The position numbers and the translations under genes were made by a program. The notes below the pieces were generated by a model, which was not told the DNA's origin, ran no database searches, and saw nothing but the letters and a program-made list of their open reading frames with translations. DNA of 64,000 nucleotides from Symbiodinium natans. Taxonomy: Eukaryota; Sar; Dinophyceae; Suessiales; Symbiodiniaceae. Of this stretch, positions 38,607 to 48,196 are shown in pieces. Positions within the stretch are counted from its first letter, which is position 1. Each line of letters starts with the position of its first letter. The stretch lies in assembly GCA_905221605.1 (NCBI GenBank), contig CAJNDS010002190.1, positions 1,004,788-1,068,787 of the forward strand, in the 5' to 3' direction.

Positions 38607-40142
38607 ACCTTGTGGACGTAATGGCCTTTAAAAGTGGCTTCAACCTCCAAAAGGACGTTAAAACAAGGGATTTGTGCTTTTAAGATACATTCGGGATTTT
38701 TTAAAGGTAAGGCTTTGAGTGGCCGATACGATTACCAATTCAAACCTCGAAGGCTCTGAAGCAACAGTCTAAAGGCTTGTTTGTAGTTTTTGAGTGGCTT
38801 AATTTTTTCCTGTATTCATTATACAGGGTTTGTTTTTTTCTCTAGGCTCTGGTTGTCCCTACCTTGTGGACGTAATGGCCTTCAAATGTGGCTTCAACCT
38901 CCAGAAGGACGTTAAAACAAGGGATTTGTGATTTTAAGATACATTTGGGATTCTTAAAGGTAAGGCCTTGAGTGGCCGATTTCGCATGATTTCTTGGGGT
39001 ATACTAGAAAAAATGGGAATAGTGCTCCAGCTAACAATGTAGAGAGAACTCACTGTACGAAGCACAGAATTTGCGCCCGAATGTTTGGCAACACGACAGT
39101 GGTGGCATTTTGGGCATTATGTGTCGCAGACACGGCGTTTGCTTCCACATTCAACACTGTATGTTACCAAATGTTGTGTTAACCGCCACCGATAACAGGA
39201 GTCTTGAGCTATGATGCTTTGAGCATCTTCGAGCCAAAACTCCCTTCTTGTTTCCCTTATATTGTGGGTTGAAGGCTTATAGTGGGTTTAGGGTCTGTGT
39301 CAAATTTGGGTTTTGGGCTTGGGTTCGGGCGCAGTGTTTTTTGTCTTCAAACACACAGTCGGGCTTGGGACAGGGCGAGCGGCACCGGGGCACGTTTAGG
39401 CAAATAGAGTACGTGCATTTCTACGTTTTCGACGTTTTTTAACTAGCATTTTGGGGGATTTTAACTAGCGCTCGAACGTTTTCGACGCTCCCAGCTCGCA
39501 TGGGTAACCCGCGTGAAAGGCCTGAGTTTTTGGGCCTGGCACATGATGGTTGTGTGCGTACCAACCTTGTGGACGTAATGGCTTTCAAAAATGTCTTCAA
39601 CCTCCAAAAGGATGTTGCAACAAGGGATTTGTGATTTTAAGATACTTTTGGGGTTTTTTAAAGGTAAGGCCTTGAGTGGCCGATACGACTACCAATTCAA
39701 ACCTCGAAGGCTCTGAAGCAACAGTCTAAAGGCTTGTAGTTTTTGAGTGGCTTAGTTTTTTTCCTGTATTCATTATACAGGGTTTATGTTTTTTCTCTCG
39801 GCTCTGGTCGTCCCTACCTTGTGGACGTAATGGCCTTTAAAAGTGGCTTCAACCTCCAAAAAGACGTTAAAACAAGGGATTTGTGATTTTAAGATACATT
39901 TGGAATTTTTGAAGGTAAGGCCTTGAGTGGCCGATATGACTACCAATTCAAACCTCGAAGGCTCTGAAGCAACAGTCTAAAGGCTTGTAGTTTTTGAGTG
40001 GCTTAGTTTTGTTCCCTGTACTCATTACACAGGGTTCGGTTTTTTTCTCTCGGCTCTAAAGGCTTGTGGTTTTTGAGTGGCTTAATTTTGTCCTGTATTC
40101 ATTTTACAGGGTTTGGGCTTTTTCTCTCGGCTCTGGTTGTCC
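38607..40142 (+). repeat. ~255-bp repeat, five full or partial copies
   Basis: Copies start at CCTTGTGGACGTAATGG(C/T): 38,607-38,861, 38,862-38,985 (truncated), 39,564-39,815 and 39,816-40,051, plus a partial 40,052-40,142. Each full unit has AACCTCCAAAAGGACGTT, a TTTGTGATTTTAAGATAC block and CCTGTATTCATTATACAGG, a small hairpin. Period 252-255 bp. Between the second and third copies is 580 bp of unique sequence. Function unknown. Confidence 0.85.
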
Positions 40143-40441
40143 CTATAGCGTGCATCAGTCAGGCCATGGAGGCATAATCAATCCCATATATACGGCTTTT
40201 CATCACATAGCAGGTGTATTTCATACACAATGCACTCGCTCAGGCACAGATGCCACAAAACCGCAGGATTTTAAGGGTCATTTCGAAACGTCGCTTATAT
40301 TAGGGGTCATTTCGAAACGTAACCAAAGACAGAAATAGAGGACATTTAGTCCTCAAGGAATCTTCGGCCGAAGCACCCCCCACATTTCCCTTCTCGGTTC
40401 GTCTGGCTGGGCCATGTCAGCCCCGAAGGAGATTGTTGAAC

Positions 40442-40680
40442 TCATCGGTATTCGTCTACCCTGATGGCCCTCCTGGCAGACGTCTTCGTCACAAGAAATC
40501 CATGTCTGCGCCCTCTCCTACTCGAAACGATGACACAGAAGCGACTGCTGCTATCCCCCAGGAACAGAACGGCCCCATCGATCTTCCAGACTCTCCTGGC
40601 GAGCCATAGATGTGGGCGATTGCAGCGGTGACGAGGAAGCCGCCCGTGACCTACATTACTGAGCGACACGCGCGTGCTGA
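40442..40680 (+). pseudogene. Broken coding-like region
   Basis: A + frame from about 40,442 reads NSSVFVYPDGPPGRRLRHKK and ends IDLPDSPGEP at a TAG; after a shift, AIDVGDCSGDEEAARDLHY follows. Protein-like but unknown. A 102-codon minus ORF overlaps. Confidence 0.3.
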
Positions 40681-40915
40681 GTAGCGCCGTATGGAGAATT
40701 TTGATGTCATGCTCCATCGCTATAGCCTCACACAGAGCAGATGCTGGCATTTTGAGCTTGCGGGCGTGGTGCCAGAAAATAGTTTGCGCGAATCACTTGC
40801 AACCAAAGTGTCTGGTTTTGTCTGTGCATGTGTGCTTCTGCGAGTCGAACGTCTGCGCTAGCTCAAGCGTAGAGTTGGGGACACACAAAAGCTGTTTTGT
40901 TCTCCTGTAACCGCC

Positions 40916-41897
40916 TTGGTGAAGAAAATTCAACCCGTTTCCGAACCCAAAGAAAGGCAAGGCGCGGATGACCTTGAAGAAGCCCGCTTACACGAAATCG
41001 TCTTCCCGGACAAAGGTGCCATCTCAACGCCGTCTTCACGGAGGTTCGCGGCCCCGAAGGTCATAGCCTACAAGTTCAAGCGGCATCTTTGCTTCTTCGT
41101 CTCACAGGCGTTCCCCTGAGCACAATCCACTTGCTTACAAGCATCAACCGCAAGGCAATCGAGAGAATGAACCGCAGCCTCAGTCAAGTGCGAGCAAGTC
41201 AAGTTGCGAAGGTCCAGAACAACGTCAAGTTCGGCGTTGCTCCGAGGGCCTAGGAAGATGTTGAAGTGGACGAAGCTTGCTTCGACAAGCGAACCCTCCA
41301 ACCGTGGCAGCTGTCACCAGAGGATGCCAAGGCTTCCAAAAACACCGTGTGGGCGCAATGGGGTGGCTTGCTGGAGCGGGGAAACTCCAAGACTTTCATG
41401 CTCTTCAAGCTTAATCCTGCGGCGCGAGCTCCGGGACCAGGAGCCATGCGCAAGGTGGACTGGAAACCTGTGGCACTCAAATATCTCAACAACCGTCGTG
41501 TCATCTTCGATGGATCCACTCCGACTCGGTGCGCTCGTGTCGCATGAAAGTCGGGGGGATGCTCCATGACTCGGTCGTGCGCAAGAAGCGCCGCGTCAAG
41601 AAAGGGAACAAGTACGTACGGGTCAAGCCCGTTTACGAGAAGTTGAGTAAGCGCAAGTTGCCGGATGACCGTGTGCTGAAGACCAAAGGCGGGACCCAGA
41701 TGATCGACGGGGCATGGCGGTTTATCAAGGAGCACCTGCGTCGCAACCAAAATGCAAAGGTGTCCTCTAGCCAGCTAGCGCCCCAGATCCGGAGTGCCCA
41801 GTATGAGTACTTGCGCCGCAATGGGGATCTGTGGATTTACACAGGTCAGCTGATAGAGGAGTACATGCAGGGATTTGTGAGGGAGCCAGAGTCCTGA
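40916..41897 (+). pseudogene. ISXO2/Merlin-type (IS1595 superfamily) DDE transposase, degenerate
   Basis: Remnant of a DDE transposase in three successive frames. An N-terminal piece (40,916-41,020) ends EEARLHEIVFPDKG. The second frame gives a helix-turn-helix-like segment (LTGVPLSTIHLLTSINRKAI, then ERMNRSLSQVRASQ), an in-frame TAG at 41,251, then EDVEVDEACFDKR with the first catalytic Asp, WAQWGGLLERG, and VIFDGS with the second Asp. The third frame (41,529-41,897) has a Lys-rich insert, then GGTQMIDGAWRFIKEHLRRN, matching the ISXO2 'IE..W...K' block, and ends EEYMQGFVREPES. Family call rests on this ordered motif set. The breaks make it inactive unless small introns are present. No TIRs located. 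Confidence 0.65.
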
Positions 41898-42137
41898 ATG
41901 TACTCTTCGCACGCTGCCCGGTGCACCTCAATATGGCGCAAGCCTTCTTGGCAATATGAACTCTCGCTCCCGTCACGCATGTCAGGCCTGACGGCTGCTG
42001 CGTCACGCGCCCGTCAAGACCTTGTCACACTGCTACACTCCAGTCGTAACTGCTTTCATAAATGCTCATCAGACACTTCGCCTCTGCTGTTTCTCCCTCG
42101 AACCACACGCGAAACCATGGATCCAGGGGGAATAGCA

Positions 42138-42162
42138 CATATATATATATATATATATATAA
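42138..42162. repeat. (AT)n microsatellite
   Basis: About twelve AT units. Confidence 0.9.
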
Positions 42163-42294
42163 GAGTAGTTTTGTAGGTGACACATCGTGGGACGAACTCT
42201 GTGTGCAAAACATGTCGTGTGCAAATCTAAATGGGGCGAATGTGGCGCTAAATCACTGCGCTAACCTGCGCATTCAAGGCGCTTGCAAGGTGCT

Positions 42295-42335
42295 TAGGTT
42301 TAGGGTTTCGGGTTTAGGGTTTAGGGTTTAGGGTA
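42295..42335 (+). repeat. Short ITS array, TTTAGGG
   Basis: Five units; first array after the ITS-poor block. Confidence 0.85.
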
Positions 42336-42693
42336 AGGTACATGTACACAAACCTATGTACTAGGACATGAGGGAATTCATCTGGGTTCCGCACGCTGTA
42401 GCTTAGGATATATGTCCCTTATCTCAGTCAGTATGGGTGGGCCTACCTACCGGCCTTCCTACCGTTTAAAGGCAGACCTTTGTGAGGTAGAGATATATGT
42501 ATATATGTTATATACACATGTCCATTGTTAGTATGTGTTTCTTGTATACCCATAGACTTCCTACACGTACATGCTGACCTGCATACATACATATGCTTGC
42601 GTGGCTACGCATACAACGGATTCAAGTGCTGCATGCCAAGACGTCAAGCTTGCTGTGTGTTTCGCAGTGCTCTATAGTTCGACATAGCATTTC

Positions 42694-43055
42694 TTGTTGG
42701 TTTCTGGGTCGGCAAGAACGTTGCAGAGCGTTAAAGCAGAAGGTATCGAGTCAGTGCACGCTGCGCCGGAAGACGCTGAGGCATCCTTCAATGAGTCAAA
42801 GAACAGCTGGATGCAAAAAGGCTCCCTCGCACGCTCCACGGCCATCGACCGGCCCTTCCACCTCGTGAACCCGGAAGAAGCTCTTCCCCACAGGGCTCTC
42901 CCGGTTTAGGGTTTAGGGTTTAGGGTTTAGGGTTTAGGGTTTAGGGTTTAGGGTTTAGGGTTTAGGGATGCTGGCCAGACCCACTCCTATGACGCGACTC
43001 TCGACTTCTCCATGCCATCCTTTGCCGCCTCACAGCTTGAATGGGTGGGGGTGGG
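42694..43055 (+). pseudogene. Coding-like region split by ITS
   Basis: Left part 42,694-42,903 is protein-like (FNESKNSWMQKGSLARSTAI, ending EEALPHRALP). A nine-unit TTTAGGG array follows at 42,904-42,966. The same phase then reads DAGQTHSYDATLDFSMPSFA. The left border is CCCG|GTTTAGGG, a possible donor, but a GT-AG cut would shift the frame by one. Family unknown. Confidence 0.4.
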
Positions 43056-43270
43056 GTGGGGGGAGTTTAGGAGGGTTCGGGTTTAGGGTTTAGGGTTTAG
43101 GGTTTAGGGTTTAGGGTTTAGGGTTTAGGGTTTAGGGTTTAGGGTTTAGGGTTTAGGGTTTAGGGTTTAGGGTTTAGGGTTTAGGGTTTGGGCCTGGTTT
43201 GGGGTTTAGGGTTTAGGGTTTCGGGTGTGGGGTTTAGGGTTTGAAAGTTTAGGGGGGTTTAGGTTTAGGG
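42904..43270 (+). repeat. TTTAGGG arrays
   Basis: 42,904-42,966 (9 units), 43,078-43,191 (16 units, near perfect) and degenerate units to 43,270. Confidence 0.9.
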
Positions 43271-43332
43271 TTGGGGCTTCGGATTGAGGGTTTGTAAGTT
43301 TTGGGCTTTAGGGTTTACGGTTTTGGGTTTTG

Positions 43333-43348
43333 GGGGGGGGGGGGGGGG
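43333..43348 (+). repeat. Poly-G tract
   Basis: About 16 G within degenerate TTTAGGG sequence. Overlapping minus ORFs (43,265-43,511) are Pro-rich and unconvincing. Confidence 0.85.
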
Positions 43349-43732
43349 AAAGGCCCTGGCCTGTACTTCGGATGGTACAGCCTGCGATACACGCGCGCTG
43401 AAGAGCCCTAAGCCCGAAAAAATCACTCTCTGCAAGCCATAGAGAAACCCTGAATTGCTCAGACCACGCGTCTTGCCGCAGGCAACGCGGATGACCTGCA
43501 AACACGGCCAACGACCCCCCCTACCCCCCTTTTGCGAAGATCTCAGGGCTCCCTGCCCTCCCTACTTGGCATCCCATTGTATCTTGGAGCTTGAGTACTT
43601 GTGAGTACGGGCGTAAGTGTAGGTTAGTGGAGGCATGTGGGGTATCCTAGAAGGGGGGTTCTAAGGTTTTGGGTTTTAGGGTCTAGGAAAACCCCGTTAA
43701 GCCTGAACGGTTGACCTTCTTCAGCCGGTACC

Positions 43733-43860
43733 TAAACCCTAAACCCTAAACCCTAAACCCCAAACCCTAAACCCTTAACCCTTAACCCTTAACCCTTAAC
43801 CCTAAACCCTAAACCCTAAACCCTAAACCTAAACGAGCCCCCCCCCCCCCCCCCCCCCCC
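43733..43860 (-). repeat. CCCTAAA array ending in poly-C
   Basis: About fourteen units including four CCCTTAA variants, then about 20 C. Confidence 0.9.
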
Positions 43861-43944
43861 ACCTTATTCAAGGTTAACGTTCGACCAGACACGGGCTGCC
43901 AGGACTGACAGCCAGCGACAATGGTTCAGCGCTTGCAATGGGTT

Positions 43945-44112
43945 CCCTAAACCCCAAACCCTAAAATCCCTCAGCCCTAAACCCTAAAAACCCTAAACCA
44001 GAAACCCTAATGACCCTCAGCCCTAAATCCTAAAAACCCTAAAAGCCCAAACCCTAAACCCTAAACCCTAAACCCCAAAACCCCTAAACCCTAACAAGAA
44101 CCCTAAACCCTA
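43945..44112 (-). repeat. Degenerate CCCTAAA array
   Basis: Many CCCTAAAAA and CCCCAAAA variants; old-looking. Confidence 0.75.
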
Positions 44113-44192
44113 GCACTTGCTGAAGCCTTGGGAGTTTGATGAGGCGGCTGTGAAACCCCCTAGAAACAGACCCCAAAACCTTGTTGCCCTAA

Positions 44193-44348
44193 GGGTCCAT
44201 GTAGTTTAGGGTTTAGGGATTAGGGCTTAGGGTTTAGGGTTTAGGGTTTAGGGTTCGGGGTACCTAAGTATTGAAGACTTGGGCCTTGAAAGTACTTCCT
44301 AGATAGGGACTTTGGGGCCCAAGTATATAGCAATGAGGTACATGGACC
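44193..44348. mobile_element. Family-B element carrying an ITS
   Basis: Left end AAGGGTCCATGTAG, then seven TTTAGGG units (44,206-44,254), then GTACCTAAGTATTGAAGACT and inner sequence, right end GGTACATGGACCCTTAGGG. Without the ITS it matches other B copies. Confidence 0.7.
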
Positions 44349-44523
44349 CTTAGGGTTGTGTACTACATGCCAAATGCACCCTAAGCTTCTGGGTCGGCAG
44401 GGTTTAGGCTTACGAAGTGTAAGGTTGAGGGCCGCCGTCACCTCCTGAAGCCTATCCGAAACCCTACAAACCCCAAGCCTTGTTCAACTCTAAGCCCTAA
44501 GCCCTCAGCCCTAAGCCCTAAGC

Positions 44524-44608
44524 CCCTAAACCCTAAACCCTAAACCCTAAACCCTAAACCCTAAACCCTAAACCCTAAACCCTAAACCCTAAACCCTACA
44601 CCCTAACC
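44524..44608 (-). repeat. Perfect ITS array, CCCTAAA
   Basis: Twelve units. Confidence 0.95.
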
Positions 44609-44673
44609 TTAGCCCTGCAACTCTAAGTCCCTCAACTCTGCAACCGAAACCCTCTAAGCCTGGAAGTCTCTTT

Positions 44674-44875
44674 CCTACATATAGGGGACCCCTCGTTAGA
44701 AAGAGGGTTCTAAGGGGCCCAGAATTTTGTCAGAAGTCCTATTCCTCACAGTAGAGCTCCCTTAACTGAGGTTAGCATTTAGGATAGTAAGGGCCTCTAC
44801 TACTAAACCCTAAACCCTAAACCCCAAACCCTAAACCCTAAAGTTAGTATAGTAAGGGGACCCCTTACCTGTACA
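44674..44875 (-). mobile_element. Family-A element with ITS and duplicated end
   Basis: Left end CTACATATAGGGGACCCC; right end at 44,775-44,802 reads GTTAGCATTTAGGATAGTAA and GGGCCTCTACTA. Then five CCCTAAA units (44,803-44,841), then a second right end GTTAGTATAGTAAGGGGACC to 44,875. The ITS is flanked by duplicated element ends of about 30 bp. Confidence 0.7.
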
Positions 44876-44886
44876 CCTCAATGCAG

Positions 44887-44962
44887 CCCAACGCGAGCCC
44901 GCACTCTGCGAAAGGACGAGGGCGTCCCAAAAGAGGCCATCGCCACGCACCCGGCAAGCTCG
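44887..44962 (+). CDS. Candidate internal exon, Arg-rich
   Basis: Acceptor CTCAATGCAG and donor GCTCG|GTAGGGTTTAGGG bound 76 nt: 2 + 24 codons + 2, beginning QREPALCERTRASQKRPSPR. CCCTAAA left, TTTAGGG right. Unknown. Confidence 0.45.
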
Positions 44963-45179
44963 GTAGGGTTTAGGGTTTAGGGTTCAGGGTTTAGGGTTCA
45001 GGGTTTAGGGTTTAGGGTTTAGGGTTTCGGTGGTGTATGGGAAGACTTTCTGGGGTCCAGGGCTTAGGCCTCCTCTGTTTACAGCTTAGAATCGGTATAA
45101 TAGCCCATAAAACTGCGGGTAAAAGGAGATTAAGGCAAGTAGAAAACACATCATCTCACCATGGGCCTACCTAGGCCTA

Positions 45180-45265
45180 AACACACACACACACACTCTC
45201 TCCCTCACTCCCTCCCTCCCTCACTCCCTCCCTCACTCACTCACTCTCTCACACACACACACTCT
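45180..45265 (+). repeat. CA/CTCCC simple repeat
   Basis: (AC)n, then CTCCCTCACTCCCTCC-type repeats, then (AC)n again. A Pro/His/Ser ORF over it is an artefact. Confidence 0.85.
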
Positions 45266-45507
45266 ACAAACCCCACAGATCCCACAAACCCTACACTCCA
45301 AACCCTCGGCCCCCCCAAACATGGGCCTAGTAAAATCAATTTTTCAGAATCTCTCCATAGCCTCAACCCTACCTGGACGCCAAGTACCCCTTAGTCAGGG
45401 CATTTAGGGTATCTTGAGGGGTACTTGGGGGGGGCTCTACGCTCCAAGACTTCGGGTTTGGGGTTTAGGGTGTGGGGGCCCGAAGCCCCAAGTTCCCTCA
45501 AGGGTAC

Positions 45508-45766
45508 AGGGTTTAGGGTTTAGGGTTTAGGGTTTAGGGTTTCGGGTTTAGGGTTTAGGGTTTAGGGTTTAGGGTTTCTTGCTTAGGGTATTCAGGGTGG
45601 CTTGAAGGGTACTTGGGGGGACACGGGTGGCCTTGCACGGCTGGCCGGCATAAAGCCAAGAAGAGCAAGAACTGGGACCCTAAACCCTAAACCCTAAACC
45701 CTAAACCCTAAACCCTAAACCCTAAACCCTAAACCCTAAACCCTAAACCCTAAACCCTAAACCCTG
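45508..45766. repeat. TTTAGGG then CCCTAAA arrays
   Basis: 45,508-45,580 (about 10 units TTTAGGG) and 45,680-45,766 (12 perfect CCCTAAA units) with a 100-bp unique spacer. Confidence 0.9.
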
Positions 45767-45863
45767 TCTCAAATAGGTTCTTACCAACCAGTGGGTTTAG
45801 GGCTTCGGGTTTGGGGATTCGGGTTGGGAGTCAAGAGCCTCCAAAGCCATGCCGCCTCAGGGA

Positions 45864-46196
45864 GGGTGCTGCCTGAATTTTTGCATGCCGTCTCAGTTGC
45901 GCGTGTCCGCCTCCTACACGCACGAGTGTGAAGTGCACCCCGTGAGGCAGCACGCAATTTAGTCATGCAGCACGCAACTCGAGGCAGCATGCAGTAGCAG
46001 CAACTGAGTTTCTGCTTGAAGTTCAAAATACCTTCACGGTGAATCTGGAACGCCAAAACGTGAGTGCACTCTGCATGCTGTCTGGGGGTGGGTGCTGCCT
46101 GAACTTTTGCATGCTGTCTCAATTGCGCGCATCCGCCTCCTACACGCCCGAGTCTGAGGTGCGGCGCGTGAGGCAGCACGGAATTATTCATGCATT
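45864..46196 (+). repeat. Direct duplication, ~107 bp, 226 bp apart
   Basis: GGGTGCTGCCTGAA(T/C)TTTTG through GTGAGGCAGCACG(C/G)AATT at 45,864-45,970 recurs at 46,090-46,196 with about 12 differences. Additional GAGGCAGCA(T/C)GCA motifs lie between. Overlapping 136- and 143-codon ORFs on opposite strands are not convincing. Confidence 0.7.
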
Positions 46197-46391
46197 TCGA
46201 GGCAGCGTGGCTAGGGAGGACTTAGAGGGAGGTGGCGGCTGCTTCAGAGGCCGAGAGTCAAAACCACATTTGCTAGAAGTGCATTGCTGCAATTGCTTAA
46301 CAGGCATGTGCGATGCTGACATGGGCGGTCACACTCAACCCTCTGCGTCACCGCCCGCCACTCTTGTTGGACTAGCTAAACCCCTAACATT

Positions 46392-46488
46392 GGGATGTCC
46401 CCCCCTTATACTAACAGTCCTTAATAGGGATTGTAGTACCCCTATGATAATCCCTATCAAGGACTGTTAGTATAAGGGGGAACATCCC
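46392..46488. mobile_element. Family-E hairpin MITE, full length
   Basis: Near-perfect 97-bp inverted repeat: GGGATGTCCCCCCTTATACT, AACAGTCCTTAATAGGGATT, then the reverse complement ending GGGGGAACATCCC. Would fold into one long hairpin. Confidence 0.85.
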
Positions 46489-46492
46489 TTAT

Positions 46493-46592
46493 AAACCCTA
46501 AACCCCAAACCCCAAACCCCAAACCCCAAACCCCAAACCCCAAACCCTAAACCCTAAACCCTAAACCCCAAACCCTAAACCCCAACCCTAGA
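46493..46592 (-). repeat. CCCCAAA/CCCTAAA array
   Basis: Six CCCCAAA units then CCCTAAA, directly after the family-E element. Confidence 0.9.
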
Positions 46593-46621
46593 CTGCCCCT
46601 TTGGGGATCCTGTGTTCTGAG

Positions 46622-46690
46622 GCCGTGGAGATCGGCGGCAGCGCGACCGTCAAGTTCTACGCGGCGCACCCGGACAGCCAGTCGAAGCAG
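46622..46690 (+). CDS. Candidate internal exon, beta-strand-like
   Basis: Acceptor TGTTCTGAG and donor AAGCAG|GTGGGC bound exactly 23 codons: AVEIGGSATVKFYAAHPDSQ then SKQ. Phase 0 at both ends, GC-rich third positions. CCCTAAA left, TTTAGGG right. It could join in frame to 47,615. Product unknown. Confidence 0.55.
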
Positions 46691-46719
46691 GTGGGCTCGG
46701 CCCGGTAGGGTGCGGGGGG

Positions 46720-46807
46720 TTTGGGGGTTAGGGTTTAGGGGTTTAGGGGTTTGGGGTTTAGGGTTTAGGGGTTTAGGGTTTGGGGTTTGGGGTTTAGGGT
46801 TTAGGGT
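46720..46807 (+). repeat. ITS array, TTTAGGG, variant-rich
   Basis: About twelve units with GTTTAGGGG and TTTGGGG variants, 30 bp after the exon donor. Confidence 0.85.
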
Positions 46808-46809
46808 TA

Positions 46810-46893
46810 GGGATGTTCCCCCTTCTACTAGCAGTCCTGAACATGGGTACTGTAATCCCTATTAAGGACTGATAGTATAAGGGTGAACATCCC
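46810..46893. mobile_element. Family-E hairpin MITE
   Basis: GGGATGTTCCCCCTTCTACT to GGGTGAACATCCC, 84 bp, with a shortened centre. Confidence 0.8.
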
Positions 46894-46953
46894 AAACGTG
46901 TAGAGGGTTAGGGTTTTTGGGGCTTTTGGGTTTTGGACATCAAGGGATTCAGA

Positions 46954-47082
46954 CTCGTACCCTTAAGGTTGTACCCCTAAAGGTTCCCCCTGATATACTC
47001 CTAATATGGCCCTCATATTCCCTTAAGGATCCTCAAAAAGGGGCCCCAAAACCCAAGGGTACAACCTTAAGGGTCCGAGGTA
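46954..47082. mobile_element. Family-I inverted-repeat element
   Basis: ACTCGTACCCTTAAGGTTGT faces ACAACCTTAAGGGTCCGAGG. About 129 bp. Single copy seen. Confidence 0.65.
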
Positions 47083-47159
47083 GCACCCCTGGAGGTTTTG
47101 GAGGCGCAGGTGTGCAAGGGGATGACCGATTTGGGAGCTGCGGTCCAAGTGTGGTTCAG

Positions 47160-47281
47160 GGTCTAGGGTTTAGGGTTCAGGGTTTTTAGGGTTGAGGGTT
47201 TGGGGTTTAGGGTTTGGGGTTTAGGGTTTAGGGTTTAGGGTTTGGGGTTTAGGGTTTAGGGTTTAGGGTTTAGGGTTTAGG
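47160..47281 (+). repeat. ITS array, TTTAGGG
   Basis: About seventeen units with TTTGGGG variants. Confidence 0.9.
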
Positions 47282-47330
47282 TGCCAGGCCCTTGGGATGA
47301 AGCGTTGGCTTGCTTCTCATAACCCTCCCT

Positions 47331-47388
47331 AAGGGTCCATGTAGTTTAGGGTTTAGGGTTTGGGGTTCAGGGTTTAGGGTTTAGGGTA
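47331..47388 (+). repeat. Family-B left end joined to ITS
   Basis: AAGGGTCCATGT|AGTTTAGGG is identical to the junction at 44,193-44,206; the rest of the element is absent. Confidence 0.75.
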
Positions 47389-47561
47389 ACCCTAACATAA
47401 CCCTGAAAATAACAACCCATAGGCTTTGGCCCCATAAACCCCATTTGTTTTTTCGAAAGCGCCCTATATAAGCCTTACAAATAGTAATCCCTATATGTAA
47501 AGCCCTATAGGCTATAACTCTATGAACCCCTTAAGACCTCACAAACAACCTAAGCCCGAAA

Positions 47562-47606
47562 CCCTAAACCCTAAACCCTAAACCCTAAACCCTAAACCCT
47601 ACACCC
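47562..47606 (-). repeat. ITS array, CCCTAAA
   Basis: Six units ending about 9 bp before the acceptor of the next exon. Confidence 0.9.
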
Positions 47607-47614
47607 CCTGAAAG

Positions 47615-47678
47615 GCCTACAGCGTCACCGTCAAGCGTCTCCTGGGCTCCGAGACGGACCTCCAGAAGCTGGAGGCTG
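47615..47678 (+). CDS. Candidate internal exon
   Basis: Acceptor CCCCTGAAAG and donor GAGGCTG|GTCGCC bound 64 nt: 21 codons plus 1, AYSVTVKRLLGSETDLQKLE then A. Starts at phase 0, compatible with the exon ending at 46,690. The intron between would begin with TTTAGGG and end with CCCTAAA. Product unknown. Confidence 0.5.
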
Positions 47679-47701
47679 GTCGCCGAAGTTCTAAAGAGTT
47701 G

Positions 47702-47850
47702 GGGTTTAGGGTTTAGGGTTTAGGGTTTAGGGTTTAGGGTTTTAGGGTTTTAGGGTTTAGGGTTTTAGGGTTTAGGGTTTTAGGGTTTTAGGGTTTTTAG
47801 GGTCTTAGGGTTTTAGGGTTGTGGGGTTCTAGGCTTTTAGGGTTTTAGGG
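47702..47850 (+). repeat. ITS drifting to 8-bp TTTTAGGG
   Basis: Five TTTAGGG units followed by mixed TTTTAGGG and TTTAGGG units. Confidence 0.9.
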
Positions 47851-48196
47851 TTTAGAGGGTTGTGGGTTGAGGTTTTCGGGTTGATCGGGTTTTGACGGTT
47901 TTGCGTTCAGGGCTTATAGGGTTTTGGGTATCCACGGTTTGCAGCTTTCAGGGTTTAGGGTATCTGCGGTTTGGACATTTCCATGTTTAGGGCCTAAGGC
48001 TTTTATGTTAGGGTCAGGGTTTAAGCATTGGGCTTAAGCTTGCCTTGGACGAAGTAACTTGCTGAATTAGAGTTTACAATGGGGTTTTGGTTCAGGGCTT
48101 AAGGCTTTGGGTTTAAGGTTTTGGGGTTTGGCCTACAGCACCCACAAAAGTATAGGGAACGCGGGCGGACATTTGCACGGCTATCCTGAGGGTAAG
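47851..48196. other. Degenerate T/G-rich spacer
   Basis: Highly decayed telomere-like sequence. A possible short exon lies at about 48,140-48,192 (after CCTACAG; THKSIGNAGGHLHGYPE; donor GAGG|GTAAGG), tentative. Confidence 0.35.

Noticed and set aside
45781-46470. 136-codon (minus) and 143-codon (plus) ORFs
   Set aside because: They overlap each other across a duplicated 107-bp segment and telomere-like ends; no convincing composition.
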